Program-made: the position numbers and the translations under genes
Origin: Odontesthes bonariensis
Taxonomy: Eukaryota; Chordata; Actinopteri; Atheriniformes; Atherinopsidae
Length of the DNA stretch: 64,000 nt
Assembly (NCBI RefSeq): GCF_027942865.1
Contig: NC_134508.1
Span: 36,701,466 to 36,765,465, forward strand
Direction of reading: 5' to 3'
The notes under the pieces: model-generated
What the model saw: only the letters and a program-made list of their open reading frames with translations
Told to the model about the DNA's origin: nothing
Database searches by the model: none
In this document: positions 47,108 to 60,181 of the stretch, in pieces
How the letters are laid out: each line of letters opens with the position of its first letter
How positions within the stretch are numbered: position 1 is the stretch's first letter

Positions 47108-47120
47108 GGTTAATGATTAG
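47108..47120. promoter_or_regulatory. HNF1-type site upstream of guanylin
   Basis: GGTTAATGATTAG is close to the palindromic HNF1 consensus GGTTAATNATTAAC and lies about 180 nt before the start codon. Mammalian guanylin and uroguanylin promoters are known to depend on HNF1, so the match fits gut and kidney expression. Confidence 0.55.
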
Positions 47121-48098
47121 TAATGGTTTTTTACAAGGTTGTAAAGGGGAATTCATAAATCCTACTTTGACATCATCTTCTGTCAGATTATTTTTATGGA
47201 TTTGAGGTGTGCTGGTCTGTTTCGTGTTGAGTTGATCTCACCTCTGGTGGGTTAAAGAGTTACCATGAGTCAAAGCCACACCGGCCTATTGTTACACAGT
47301 CTGGCTAATCACACCCACACTTGTTATTGTGCTTTGTTGAAAATTATGAAATGTCTGCCTGACCTGACTGAAATTATAATTTGTTCAAATAAATCTTGCA
47401 AACCACTGGAAACATACAGGCTGCTAAACTCAATGCTTACCAGTCTTTAAAAAAAAGCACACAGTTGAACACAACTAAATAAAAACAAACCATCTAATCA
47501 ATATGCAAATATTATTCTGTTCCATATCAGAGGCCTGCAGATTTCTCACTATCCCATGGTGCAGAATATAAAATCTACTGAATCCCACATTAAAGACTGC
47601 TGTTTCTGCCCAGAGAGCAGACAAATGTAAAATTAATTTGATACATTTGGCCTTAATCTCAAATCAGATCTGAGTTAACCATCACATAAATGTGCATGCA
47701 TGGGTGCACTCCATTAAAGGTTTTTAGGCCAGCTGGACACTGGGTGTGTAACACTGCAGCTGTGAAAGCTTTCAGGGAGTGGATGTATGGGGGCAAACTG
47801 AATAGGAAAAAGTTTGTATTTGCATACATGCATTTCCCTGCAGGCAGCAACTTTTCCCCTTTTAGTGGGCAGCAGCATTTTTGCACAGACCCGTGACATC
47901 TCAGTAATGAAATAATAGCATAATTGTTACACATCTGAAGGACAGCGGGAGCTGAAAAGAAAAAAAAAGTCTATTGATTTCACTTTGGTGAGGAGCCAAA
48001 ACTGCAAGCACACACACCAGTTCTAACAGACACATCTGGCAGATTTGTTTTAATGAGTTCATTATATGCAATTTTTCACTTAAAGCATGAATGATATA
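47121..48098. other. Intergenic flank of guanylin, no gene seen
   Basis: Nothing recognisable; the open frames near 47690-47934 overlap on both strands and have no domain. Confidence 0.45.
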
Positions 48099-48545
48099 CA
48101 CCAATCAGTTATAACATTATCATAACCTGCCTATTATTGCCTCCTCATGATGCCAAAAGAGCCCTCATCTGTCAGGGTGTGGATGAAGAACATCTGAGGA
48201 TGTCCTGAAGAGTCTGGTTTGAGGACATTGCCAATAAATTCTTCGGACCTTGTGGATCTGGGGTCTTTTATTGGGCTAGCTTCTCACAGATGCCATCAGA
48301 TCCCACCAGACATCTTAGGTGTATTGGGCCAGGTGAACATGTCACTCTGTCATTTTCTTTGAGCCCTGCCTAGGCACTTTTTAGGGGCTGACTGCTTCTG
48401 CAAAAGGTTAGGGAGGCTGTGAATGGTTTTCAAAATGGGCAGGATAGGTGGCAATTGTTAAATTAGTGTAGTTTTAGCCAGCAGAACATTGCATTTTAAC
48501 AAGATGAGCAGTGGCAAACAGGGGCTTTAATGTTGTGGCTTATTG
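48099..48545. mobile_element. Decayed copy of a common fish DNA-transposon MITE
   Basis: The left tip CACCAATCAGTTATAACATT and the right tip AATGTTGTGGCTTATTG are imperfect inverted copies. They match the well-known fish repeat with CAATCAGCCATAACATTA ends. The body (CCTGCCTATTATTG, CATCAGATCCCACCAG) also fits but is heavily mutated. No coding capacity. No target duplication is assigned. Confidence 0.6.
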
Positions 48546-49763
48546 AAGTGTCTATCTAACTAACAGACAGGGACAGTGCATCTCAACTGTTGCCATCATC
48601 TAATGCCTGTCAGAAAGCAATATCATCAGAAAGTAATCACGAATGAAACAGAAAAAATATAAAAGGTTTTTGTCTGAGGTTGCAATTTATCAAGTAATAA
48701 GGATGGTAGGAGAAGGTAATTTGACCTGTTCAAGATCATATGCTCAACTGAACACGATATGAAGCTAATCCCGCATCCTTTTACAGTAGATGGTGTGCAG
48801 TGACATGCAAAAGTCTCAAATTTCCATGCAATGACACGCAACACAACTTGGTGTGGTATTCATATGTCATTTCCCTGGAACAGGCTGTCTTTATCCACTT
48901 TTCAGACTTGTGTGACAATCTGATGATATTTCAGGGCAAATTTATGCAGAAACAAAACATTTTTCAAGAGTTCACACACCTTAAAGTGTCACATCTATAT
49001 AATTGGCTTTTGTGACGCCTTTGGTGTATCTAGGGTTTTTAACAACACATCTTTTTTTTATTTATAATCACAATTATATAGTGATGATTTATCTCATGCT
49101 GTGTTGGCAGCATTAAAACTGTTGTCTGCAAACTTTATTGAGTGGGCTAATCTCTGCTGTTTATCTACACATTCATTCTAAATGTCATTCATGCTATTTT
49201 ATGGTGCTTTTATGTGTAAGTATTATTATGGCGTAAAAGCACTTACGCCTCACTGTCAATTACCACCAACTCAGGATATGACAGTTGGCTTTTCCCACTG
49301 CAACTGAAGTGTGACTCTTATCAGGCTGCAAGGTATATCTTTGTTCTTGACAACTTGTTTCAGACAAACCAACCTCCTATCATGGCATGTATAAGTGGGT
49401 CTCGGGTGTGATGACAGCGAACAATATTAGCTCTTGAAGGGGGTTGTGTCGGAGTTGTTATAGTATCAGTTACATCAGAACAAGAATGCCTATACATTGA
49501 AAGAAGAGCAAAGATAAATAAATGATTATTTTCACTCTTCTTTGAACTGATTTGGGCAAAACTTGAATTAACCAACTTAATTAGTTCTGTAAATTGCCTG
49601 AAGCTAGCCCATTTTAGAGTAAAATTGTAGGATCCAATCACTGGAACTTTTTGAGTTTCCAGTCAGATCACAAAAATCACTTTCCAGATGGCTCTGTCAA
49701 ACAAACTGTTTCCTTGGCTTATTATGGCGGAGCCAGGAGCAGAAAAGATTGTATCCTTTTTTG

Positions 49764-49765
<2 letters not shown>
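48546..49765. other. Intergenic, no gene seen
   Basis: AT-rich, no recognisable feature. Confidence 0.45.

Positions 49766-49806
<41 letters not shown>
49766..49806. repeat. (AT)n microsatellite
   Basis: About 20 AT units directly abutting a LINE fragment. The sequence right after it is mid-gene RT, so it is not a normal LINE tail. Confidence 0.93.
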
Positions 49807-49808
<2 letters not shown>

Positions 49809-50040
49809 TTTTCGTCCTGGCTGTGGAACAGTGGACCAGCTCTATACCCTCCGCAGGATCCTGGAGGGTGCATGGGAGTTTGTTTTGTGGACTTGGAGAA
49901 GGCGTTCGACCGTGTCCCTCGGGGACTCTTGTGGGGGGTGCTCCGGGAGTATGGAGTGCCGGACTCCTTGATATGGGCTGTTTGGTCTCTGTATGACCGG
50001 TGTCAGAGTTTGGTCCGCATTGCCGGCAGTAAACCCAAAC
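49807..50040 (+). pseudogene. Non-LTR reverse transcriptase fragment
   Basis: The frame reads GFRPGCGTVDQLYTLRRILE, then after a small frame change FVDLEKAFDRVPRGLLW, GVLREYGVPDSLIWAVWSLY and RCQSLVRIAGSK. This is the palm region (FVDLEKAFD motif) of a fish LINE reverse transcriptase different from the L1/Tx1 elements in this window. Both ends are truncated. Confidence 0.78.
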
Positions 50041-53000
50041 AACAAACCCAGCCAAGTGGGTTTCCTCCAGATGCTTGGATTTCTGTCCAAACAATTGACT
50101 GAAGGAGGAATTTTCAGTTGTTTGTTTCACCTCTGTGACAAATTATGCCACCCACTCAGTGTATAATGGGATAGGTTCCCACATCCTGTGAGACTGCCCT
50201 AGATGAGTGGGTTTAAGGACTGATTACCAATGAAAGCTATAGTGATGCCAGCATCTTCCTAAAAGCCTCCATTAGTCATGAGTAGCTGCACTATGTGCAT
50301 CATACTGCCAATACAGACAGATGGGAGTGGTATAAGAGGCTGCTGTTAATTAATAATCTTCATGTCAGGCGGGTCAGTTTAATAATCAGGACAATCGGTT
50401 GCCAGGAAGGTAATAAGTCAGTCTGGCTGAAATGTGTGGGCAGAGCAGACGAGACATAGAGAAAAATATCAGGATAATTGTTAATAATGTAAGTTTGTTG
50501 AATTATTTAAATGGTGGATATGACCTGGTGAGACATTTTGCTGTCCAGCTGTTCCTGGAAGTTCTGTGGTCAAAATTTTGTCAGTGTAGATCTGCACTTG
50601 TAAAACTGACTAACTGCACAAACAGTTTTCTGTTGCTCCTGGAAGTTTGTTTCCAAGTCAGAGGAAAGAACAATTATTCAGACAATTAGGACTAATGGAT
50701 ACTTTACGATGGAAGGAAGTCAATCATCAGCACGAGTGTGACGTGTATATCGTTGAGTATTCACCTGACTGACTCACCACACACATCTTACTGTCAGAGG
50801 GACAGGGAGCTCCGGTTTTGTCATGCTTCTACAAGCTGTTAAGATGTTGAAAACTAAGATTAAACATGAGCTTGTCTTAAGATAAAAAGGAAAGAGTCAG
50901 TGGGAGTGTGTTGCTTTAAGCAGCCTTGAGAAGATAAAAAATGAGCCAAGGAGTGCACTTTGAGCATGACAACCAATTGTTTGATGTTTTACCCGACACT
51001 CAAACACGTCACAATAATTGTTTGCAATTTCTTTTTACATTTCAAGAGGAAGTATAAAAGCTGCAGTTTGTGACTCTGAATGATGTCACAAAAGATTTGA
51101 AGCAGATGACAATTTTTCTGACGGACATCCCTCAGATATGGTACAACTGCTGCATGAAGACGCCACGTTGTGACAAGCAGAAAGGCTTGAGCATCTAGCT
51201 GTGAGAGCACATCTCCAGCACAGAATCTTCCAATCTAAAGTGCATGTGTGAACAGATACTGCAAAAAAAAAAGAAAAAGTATTTTCTGCACATTCTCTGG
51301 AAAATGCCTGTTGTATGAATATGTAGTATGTATCCTGATTCAAACTTTAGACTATGTAAAACTTACATATAGTTAAACTTAAAAGTATAAGACTAAGTGC
51401 AAAGATGAACAACTTTTACAAGCAATGTGAGCTAAGAATGCATGCGGATGTAGGCTTTAAAATGATCCATATTTAGACAGACATGGGATAATTCCGGTAT
51501 GTAAACATCATATGGGTATTAAATGCAACTGTAAAATTAGAAATATAACTATGGATATACAAATTTACAAATAAAAAGTGCATAGTGCAATGATTATGCA
51601 GTAACCAGTGATAGCTGATTTAAGAGTGCGTAAGAGAGTGTGGTTGCATGTCCTGATTTAGGAGTCTAATGGCATGAATACAAAAACCCCTCCTTCATTG
51701 TCAAATATCTAGTAACATCAGGGACATTCTATCATATCTATGAAGACGTCTGTTGGTGAGTTGAGTTTACTGTTTGCCGAGTCAGAAACATATTTTTTGC
51801 CAGGTCAGATAGGATTTGTAAAGTTGTTTCCTTTCCCCCTAAAGGACTGAACGTGTGCTCTCTGTTGGTGCCTAATAAAAGCACATCCATATGTTATATC
51901 ATTTGGCTGCCACTTGGGGCCTGTTTCATAAATACGTGTAACAATCTGAGAAGTGTGCTGTTCTTGGTTGTGTAGACAAAGATCTGATATAGGGTGGAGT
52001 AAAAATTATTGTTAAGATCTATAAGTTGTGTTGTGTAACTGAATTTGAGCTTTATACTGTCTCTTGTCTCATGTTTTTTTTTTATAAAGAGAAACAAACT
52101 CAACTCTCAAAGAGGTTTATGACTCTTTAAAGCAGCCCTGAAACATCTGATCTCATAGATTAAATACTTATTTTCAAAATCTGATAATAGGACTGTAAAC
52201 TTTGTTTTTAGTTTCACTTTCCTATAAGTGACTTGATGGTCACTCAGTGTACATATTTAGATAATCTGAAATACTGAGTATGACTTTAATGCGCAGAGTA
52301 AAAAGTATTAAGATTATTTTACTTTTTGTACTTGTGTGTATTTGTTTGACCTTTAAATAGACTAGTGTGTATTTATTTAGAGGTTAACTGTGTTACTTTG
52401 TTTATGGTCTTTTTGTTTAGCTAAAATAACCAGATATTTATTGTAGTGTAATTCACATGTGTAAGAAGATGATATGTATAGCATATATACAAAAATGTAG
52501 ATTTAATACTTTGAACTTAGACCCATAACCCTGGTAGAGAGACTATATCTCTCGGTTGGCTTGGAAATGACTAATTTCCTTTCGAAATAGCTGGACGAGG
52601 TGGCCGTGGAGAGGAAGGTCAGCGGATCTTTGCTAAGTTTGCTGCCTCTCTTGACCCAGACTTGACAGAAAAAGGATGGATGAAAACAATAGTGACATTT
52701 GTGGCTGTTTTTATAAAGAAATCTATGATATCTTAGATTCAGGACCACTCTGAGAGCAACTTGGAGCAATAAAAACAAAAACTCTTATCTTAGTGAGGAG
52801 GCGATGCTGACCCCATTGAGAGGAATGACACAATCTTTGAAGACTGTGATTCACTGTACAACAATAAAAAACAAAAATAACTGATTATATTGACACATCA
52901 GGCCTATTTTTGCCAACTTTAACCACAATCGAAACCACTCGCACATATATTTTTTTGCTATTTCTTATTTAAACTCTTTATTTATTTATTTATTTAGTAC

Positions 53001-53305
53001 ACTACTTATTTTCATACGCTATTTTTTGTATTTGTATTTTCTACACTTTATTTACCTTTTTGTTTCACTGACGACTTTATAAATATTTAATCGTTATCTG
53101 CAAATTGCAATGCGGTCATTTTTTTAAAACATTTTTTCAGTTTTTGTTTCGTTCCTTGCATGCGTCCTTTTAACCGTTTTACGGAGCACTGAGTTGCATT
53201 TTGCTTAAAAAGCCCATATGAATAAAGATTGACGGATTGATTCACAAACACAATCCCTGTACGAACTAATTTGAAGTATTTTAACAGCTTACTATCATTC
53301 ATTGT
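50041..53305. other. Intergenic, no gene seen
   Basis: AT-rich. At about 51918 GGGGCCTGTTTCATAAA resembles a Harbinger tip but stands alone. The open frames 51086-51343, 51894-52103 and 52503-52778 have no recognisable domain. Confidence 0.45.
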
Positions 53306-53321
53306 CTGAGGCTCATCTCTT
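53306..53321. repeat. Target-site duplication of the LINE at 53-63 kb
   Basis: CTGAGGCTCATCTCTT recurs exactly at 63295-63310. It sets both limits of the host LINE although its ends are 10 kb apart. Confidence 0.92.
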
Positions 53322-53570
53322 TGTCAATGTATCTTTATTGAACTTTTTTTAAAAAGTGTACACACAAGGCAATCAACATAAAGGATTAAATGCAAAACAG
53401 ACAAGAAAAAAAAACATACAAAAAAAACAAAAACCTCAACAAAAGGAAAGCCCATAAAAGTAGAAGAGTCCAAAGAGTCCAGATGTATTGTCCATTGTTC
53501 CTCAAGAAAGAAAGCTTAAGAAAGAAAAAGAATTGGGAGGGGGGGGGGGGCTGCCATATTATACAAGACA

Positions 53571-56500
53571 TTATACAAGACATTCTGAGTGCATTGTAAG
53601 CTGTTCCACATACGCAATGAATGAGTGCCATATAACCTGAAATTTGTCTGTTGACCCGTTTAATAAATATCTAATTTTTTCAACCTTCAGGAAAAACATG
53701 ACATCACAAATCCATCTACCAAAAGATGGAGGCTTGTCACTTTTCCAATTTAAAAGAATGAGGCGTCGTGCTAGAAGTGAAGAGTAGGCAATGCAATTTA
53801 ACTCAGGCTTTTGTATGGGAAGAATTTCTGCGGGTACACCAAAAAGTCCAATAAAAGGGCAAGGATCAATATTCACACCTGTAATTTTTGAATATGCTTC
53901 AAATATAGAGGCCCAGAAAGAAGTTAGACTGGAGCAGGACCAAAATGTATGGAAGAGAGTAGCTGGTGCCTGTTTGCATTTCTCACAAATAGGACTTACC
54001 TCTGGATAGATTTTGGATAACTTAACCTTAGACATGTGAAGCCTATGCACAATCTTAAATTGAATTAAGCTATGTCTAGCACAAATAGACGTGGAGTGAA
54101 TTCTTTGAAGTATATCAGACCATTGTTCATCTGTAATATTAACACCCATATCCTTCTCCCAGTTTTCCTTTATTATAATCAATGAACAGGTCTCCAAATC
54201 AAATATCCTTGCATACAACCTTGTTATGGCTCCTCTAATTCCAGGCTGTACCTCTAAGATTGCATCCAAAGATGTTGTCTGTGGTATTGAGGGGAATTCA
54301 GTAAAGTGACTCTTTACAAAATGTCTGACCTGCAGATATCTGAAAAAATTATTTGATGACAAATCAAATGTTTCCCTAACTTGATCAAAAGACATAAATA
54401 TGCCATCCTTATATAATGTTTTAATATTCAATACCCCACTTTGAAACCATTGACAGAATGTATGGTCCAAAAGTGAAGCTGGGAATAGGTGGTTGGCCGT
54501 AACTGGAGCATGCACTGACATGGATACTAGACCATAATGTTTACGGAACTGAGACCAAATCTTCAAGGAATGAAGCACAACTGGGTTCTGACAAGCCCGA
54601 GGTGAATGAAAGGGAATCGATGAACATAAAAGAGCAGACAGTGAAACTGGGCTGCAAGAGTTAGATTCCATATGTAGCCAGCCTGGAGCGTTATTTTGGG
54701 ATGGGTCCCAAAACCAATGCAAAAGACTTCTGATATTGGCTGCCCAATAGTACATTTGGAAATTTGGTAGTGCCATCCCGCCAGTCATTTTGGGGCGTTG
54801 TAAAAACAACTTTCTAATCCTTGGCCTTTTGTTATTCCAAATAAAAGAAGAAACAACACTATCAATTTTAGCAAAAAATGTTTTTGTGAGAAAAAATGGG
54901 ATACATTCAAAGAGAAATAAAAATTTGGGGAGGATGTTCATCTTAATTATACTGATGCGCCCAGCTAAGGATAAAGGCAATGTAGACCAGCGGTTGAGAT
55001 CCTGTTGAGTACGCTCCAAAAGTGGGTTGAAATTGGCCTTAATAAGCTGAGAGTGAGACTTAGCAACATACACACCCAGGTATTTTAAACCTTCGTAGGA
55101 GACTTTAAAAGGTAATGAATGAAATGAGAGTTTTCTAGCAGCTGTGTTAATAGGGAGGAGCTCACTTTTGTCAAGATTTAGCTTATAACCAGAGAAGATA
55201 CCAAAAACACTTAAAGTGTTAAGGATATGTGGAATGGAGGTTGCAGGGTCAGATATAAAAAGAAGGACATCATCAGCATACAGGGAGATTTTGTGTTCCC
55301 TGTGCGCCCTTGAAATTCCCTTAATATTTGTTTGCCGTCTAATGGTAGCTGCAAGAGGTTCCATGACCAGTGCAAAAAGTAATGGGGACAGGGGGCACCC
55401 CTGTCTAGTCCCACGCTGTAGGGGAAAGTAAGTGGAGTAAGTGTCATTAGTCCTAACTGAAGCCATAGGTGAGGTGTACAGCAATTTCACCCAAGAAATA
55501 AAAGTGGACCCAAAACCAAACTGTTGAAGAATATAAAACAAATATTCCCAATTCACACGATCAAAAGCAGAAGCCGCGTCCAGAGACAAAAGTGCCTCAG
55601 GCACCTGAGTTGATGACGGTGTGTAAAGAATATTAAATACACGCCTAATGTTGAAAGACAATTGTCTATTTTTGATGAAACCAGTTTGGTCGCAAGACAC
55701 AAGTGAGGGCAGGACAGTTTCAAGACGGAGAGCCAACACCTTCGCTAGAATTTTGACATCAACATTGAGGAGGCTTATGGGACGATACGAAGAACATTTA
55801 AGAGGATCCTTGCCCTTTTTCAGTAGCAAAGATATTGACGCTTGGCGTAAAGTTGGAGGAAGGCTCTGGGAATAAGAGCTGTCATCAAATACTTCCATTA
55901 GCAAGGGGCTAAGCTTTGCTGAAAACTTTTTATAAAATTCTGTAGGAAAGCCATCTGGACCTGGGCATTTTCCACTCTGCATGCATCTGATGGCATCGTT
56001 AATTTCGTCAAGAGAAAAAGGGGCATCTAGTGACTCTTTAATGGTCACGTCTACACAGTGCCGTAACCAGCATTGAGGACACACAGGTGATGACCTCGGT
56101 ATTTTCCCCGGTGATTTTTTATTTATTTATTTATTTTTATTCAGAGAAATGTCAAATTAATATAAGATGAAAATCGTTCTGACTTTGATTGGTGGAAAGA
56201 TCAGCATGCATTCTCATTTGTTTTTCTGAAAATAAAGTCCACATAATCCCTTTATCATCACGTTATATTTTAAAACTGAGCGGAAAAACGCCACCCGACT
56301 TTTTTTTTTTTTTACGCCACCCGACATTGGAAACATGTTTATCATATTACGCGCTTCGACGCAAAAGTCAGCTATGGAAGCAAGATAAAGAAATCTACTA
56401 AACAAACTAAACTCAGCTTTGGAAAGCTAACTGGCCAGGGGAAAAGAAAGAGAGAAGGAGGTGAGTTCATTTCGCCAATCGCCAGTGAGAATGAGTGACA

Positions 56501-59101
56501 GTTCATAATGTTCATATTTGTTCAAAGCGCGGCTAGGAATAGGAGGATGCTAGATCATTGTCCTCAGCATTTCAAGCAACAGTCACAAAGCCCCTTGGTT
56601 AGGATTTCGTTTTCCAGTCGGCACAAACACACTGCACACAAATCTCTCTCTCAATTCGATTTTCCAAAAAAAAAAGTAGCGACCTGTAATGAAATTATTG
56701 GGAATCGTGACACGGCTTGGGCTGTTAAGCTAACCTTTTTTTTTAAATCAGGGCTTGACAGCTTTGTGCCAACTGTGGCTAATGGTCATTCAGCCTCACT
56801 AGCTACAGTTTTGTTCAGTGCTATATGGCTTCCTACATGTAAATAAAGCAGACTAATAGAAACTGGGTCAGAAACTTATATTTTTCTTTTACTTAAAACA
56901 ATTGATGATACACACGGGGCAAAATAACAGAATGAAATACCCTGTGTACTCTCTCACATGACACAATCTTGAGGTTAGTTGTGCTGCTCATGGTGCATTA
57001 TGAAGCCAAGTTTTACCAGCATTTAGCTAGTTGTCAGGCCCAGCATGATACCTATGTCTTCTCTGTGTTGAGTGAATGGATTGAATTGAGACTATACATC
57101 TAAAATACAGCCAACATCTTGTGGTCTGTTTGGCACATTCTACGATGTTAATTTAGTGGGTGGATTCAACCAGTTACTTAGGTAAAATGATTGCATTTTT
57201 CCTAATGAACCATTTGGATTTTATTGCAAATGGTGTCTAAAATTTTGCACATCGGTTAGACCAATAACCCAACTCATTCATTTGACCTTTTAGTGGGTCA
57301 TGCACATGCATGGTGATGATGGTGACAATAGTAATAATAATAATAATGTAATATTAATATTAATAATAACAATAATATTAATGGTGATGCTGATGATGAT
57401 ATTTTAAAACAGATGACACAGGAGAGGATGAGAATGAAGGAGTTGAAGAGAGAGAGTCAGTAGAGGAAGAAAGGGGAAGAACTGAGTCTCACTCACACTC
57501 ACATTCATTCTCACTAACTCACTCACACTCACTCAAATACTCTACTTTTGTGATCACATTGTTATAATAAACTTGTTCACCTACATATTCACCTCCTTGA
57601 TGGGCTTGTGATTTACCTCTGTTTATTCACATTTCCAAACTGTATTTTAAAAAGTCAACATATTAGGATGTTTTTTTTTGTCAAATAAGATTTATCGCAA
57701 TTTTTGACCTCGGTATTTGAAAAATCCTGGTTACGGCCCTGCGTCTACAGTAGGTAGGTCTAACTCTGCAAAAAATGACTTCATCACAGTCAGATCAGAG
57801 GACTCTTCAGATGAATATAATTTGCTATAAAATTCACTGAACTCTCTATTGACATCTGAAGGATCTGACACAAACCCTGTTTCAGATTCAATTTGATCAA
57901 TTACATGGTTTGTAGATATCTGTCTTAGACTGTAGGCAAGGGCTCTACCAGGTGTCTCTCCATGTTCATATGACCTATGCCTATTTCTCAGTAGGGCTCG
58001 CGCTGCCTGACCAGTTGAGAGCATGTCAAGTTCAGCCTGATATATTGTTCGCTGTTTGAACAGCTCTGGGGTTGGGGCAGTAACATATAATTTGTCCACA
58101 CCTGAGATAAGCGCGGAGAGTTCAGTCTGTCTGGCCAATCGCACTTTTTGTGCTGAAGCATTATAAGAAATAATTTGTCCCCTCAGGTAAGCTTTCAGGG
58201 CCTCCCAAAGCAAGGAGGGGGAAGTTGTTTCATTTACATTGGTTTCCAAGAAGATGTCTATATGAATATTAATGAAGGTAACAAATGATTCATCTGACAA
58301 AAGTAGTGGGTTAAGTCTCCATCTAAATCGACTAGGCCTTTGGTTGGGGATGATCAAAGATAGTGTTACAGGGGAGTGATCAGAAATTACAATGCTATTA
58401 TAATCACATTTTTGAATCAGTGAAAGTAAAGACTTATGTATGAAAAAATAATCTATGCGGGAATAGGTATGATGAACAGGAGAAAAAAAAGAATATTCCT
58501 TCCTTGTAGGATAAAGGAATCTCCAGGGGTCAGACATGCCATAAGATTGTAGAAATTTCTCCAAACATTCAGCTGTCTTAGACTTATTAATTGAGCGGGT
58601 TGATGATCTATCTAATACAGGATTAATTACACAATTACAATCACCAGCTAAAATAAGTTGATTAGTATCCAGGTAAGGTAAGCGTGACAGAAAGTTGTTC
58701 ATAAATTTAAAATCATCCCAGTTGGGAGCGTAAAAACAAGCCAATATGACAGGCCGATTGTAGAGTTTACCCACAACAATAACAAAACGTCCCTCTGGGT
58801 CTGAGATGGTTTCAGAAGCTGCAAAAAAAACTGATTTGTTAATCAAAATTCCAGCCCCCCTGGCTTTGCTCGTAAAACACGAGTGAAATACCTGTCCGAC
58901 CCAGCCTCTCTTCAGACAAATATGTTCTGAACTGCGCATATGTGTCTCAGTTAAAAATGCTATATCAGTTTTCAGACTTTTAAGATGGGCTAGGACCTTA
59001 GTGCGTTTAATAGGGTGATTAAGTCCCTTCACATTCCAATTAGTAAAGTTAACAGATTGGCCTCTTCCCCCAGATGGTGTATGTGGATTATCTATATTCA
59101 A
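53571..59101 (-). pseudogene. LINE ORF2 (endonuclease-RT), split by a hAT-like insertion
   Basis: The N-terminal part (57750-59101) holds the endonuclease: NWNVKGLNHPIKR, TETHMRS, FYAPNWDD, LAGDCNCV, SRIDYFF and ISDHSPV, with all expected catalytic residues. The C-terminal part (53571-56055) holds the RT: GKCPGPDGFPTEFY, SYRPISLLNVD, QTGFIKNRQ, LSLDAASAFDRV, RQGCPLSPLLFAL and SLYADDVLLF, then CEKCKQAPATLFHTFWSC near the end. Coding length with one copy of the 8-bp duplication is 3,837 nt, exactly 1,279 codons including the stop, so the ORF is open apart from the insertion. It cannot be translated whole while the insertion stays. Confidence 0.9.
56056..57741. mobile_element. hAT-like non-autonomous element inside LINE ORF2
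   Basis: Ends are inverted: CAGTGCCGTAACCAGCATT at the left, and CAGGGCCGTAACCAGGATT read inward from the right. The 8-bp direct repeat CGTCTACA flanks it (56048-56055 and 57742-57749), the hallmark of hAT transposition. GACCTCGGTATTT recurs near both ends. The 1,686-bp body holds ATT/GAT-rich simple repeats (57310-57400) and ACTCAC repeats (57486-57535) but no recognisable transposase. The 112-codon frame at 56508-56846 has no known domain. Confidence 0.88.
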
Positions 59102-60181
59102 TACTATAGGTTATATGACATGAACATATTGATCTGACAAATGGCATTTTGATTTTGGCTCTGGCAAATGGACATGGAAAAAGGTGGAACCACAATTGGG
59201 CACAGAGAAGAAAAAAAACAAAAAAGAAAAGAAAAGAAAGCAAATATACAATACTTAAAAGGAATATATAGAAACACACAACATTTACCCTCCACCCACC
59301 AGCACTATCCCAAACACAGTGCTTAAACCCTTGGGCAGCAAGGCCCACACATCTCACATCTCTAGCTTGGGTCTCTAACATAACCAAACTCGACCCAAAG
59401 CACAGCGGGCAAAACAGAAACGAAAGTGCATAAATGGCAAATGCTGCTACCATTCTTAAATATACCACAATAAAAGGTGAAGCATATAAACTGCTTTATC
59501 ATAGGCAGATCGTCAAATGACTGGCCTACACAAATGGTATGAAAAAAGGTGCCTGGAAAAATGCGGCCTAATGGGCGGCTCTAAATACAGCCATAAGGAA
59601 AACAAAAATGAGAGAGAGAGAGAAAAAAAAAAAAAAAGTATGCTACGTCATAAAAGAAAAAATGTATCTGTTATAGTGGTGTTCGACAGAAATATTAGGG
59701 CTTCAGGTAGCCTACAAGGAAAGAAATGACGGCCTCTGAGGGCTCAAGCATAAACCACGAAAAATAAGTCACAACATATTTTTCATTTTTTGCATGAATG
59801 TGTGGTCAATATATTCAAGAACTAAGAAAGAGGAAAAGAACAGTCAATTAAATGCAGACTTGTAGTAGGCTAACCTACGGTACCTCGACATGCGGCAGAA
59901 TGTTCTCCTTAATGTAGGAGCTTGTACAGGAGCGGTGAAGGTTTCTTCCACCTGTTTAAACGTGATCCGGAAAGTGGCCGGGTAACGAAACCCAAACCTG
60001 ACATCCTTCACATTCTTAAGAAGCTGTCTAGCATCCGTAAAAGCTGCTCGCTTCTTGGATACCTCTGGGGGGAAATCCGGAAAGATGTACACACGTTTCT
60101 CCTCGTAGAACAGCTGTTTCTTCTGAGCTGAAAGGCGGAGGATGTGATCCTTGACGTCTCCATGATGCACACGGATTATGA

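Noticed and set aside
47659-47934. Overlapping frames of 60-91 codons on both strands near guanylin
   Set aside because: No domain, no splice context, and frames on both strands overlap.
51900-51935. GGGGCCTGTTTCATAAA, similar to Harbinger tips
   Set aside because: No inverted partner and no duplication found nearby; kept only as a note.
54790-55875. Plus-strand frames of 70-75 codons
   Set aside because: Antisense shadows of LINE ORF2, whose RT motifs are clear on the - strand.
56508-56846. 112-codon frame inside the hAT-like element
   Set aside because: No BED zinc finger or hAT dimerisation motif; probably chance.
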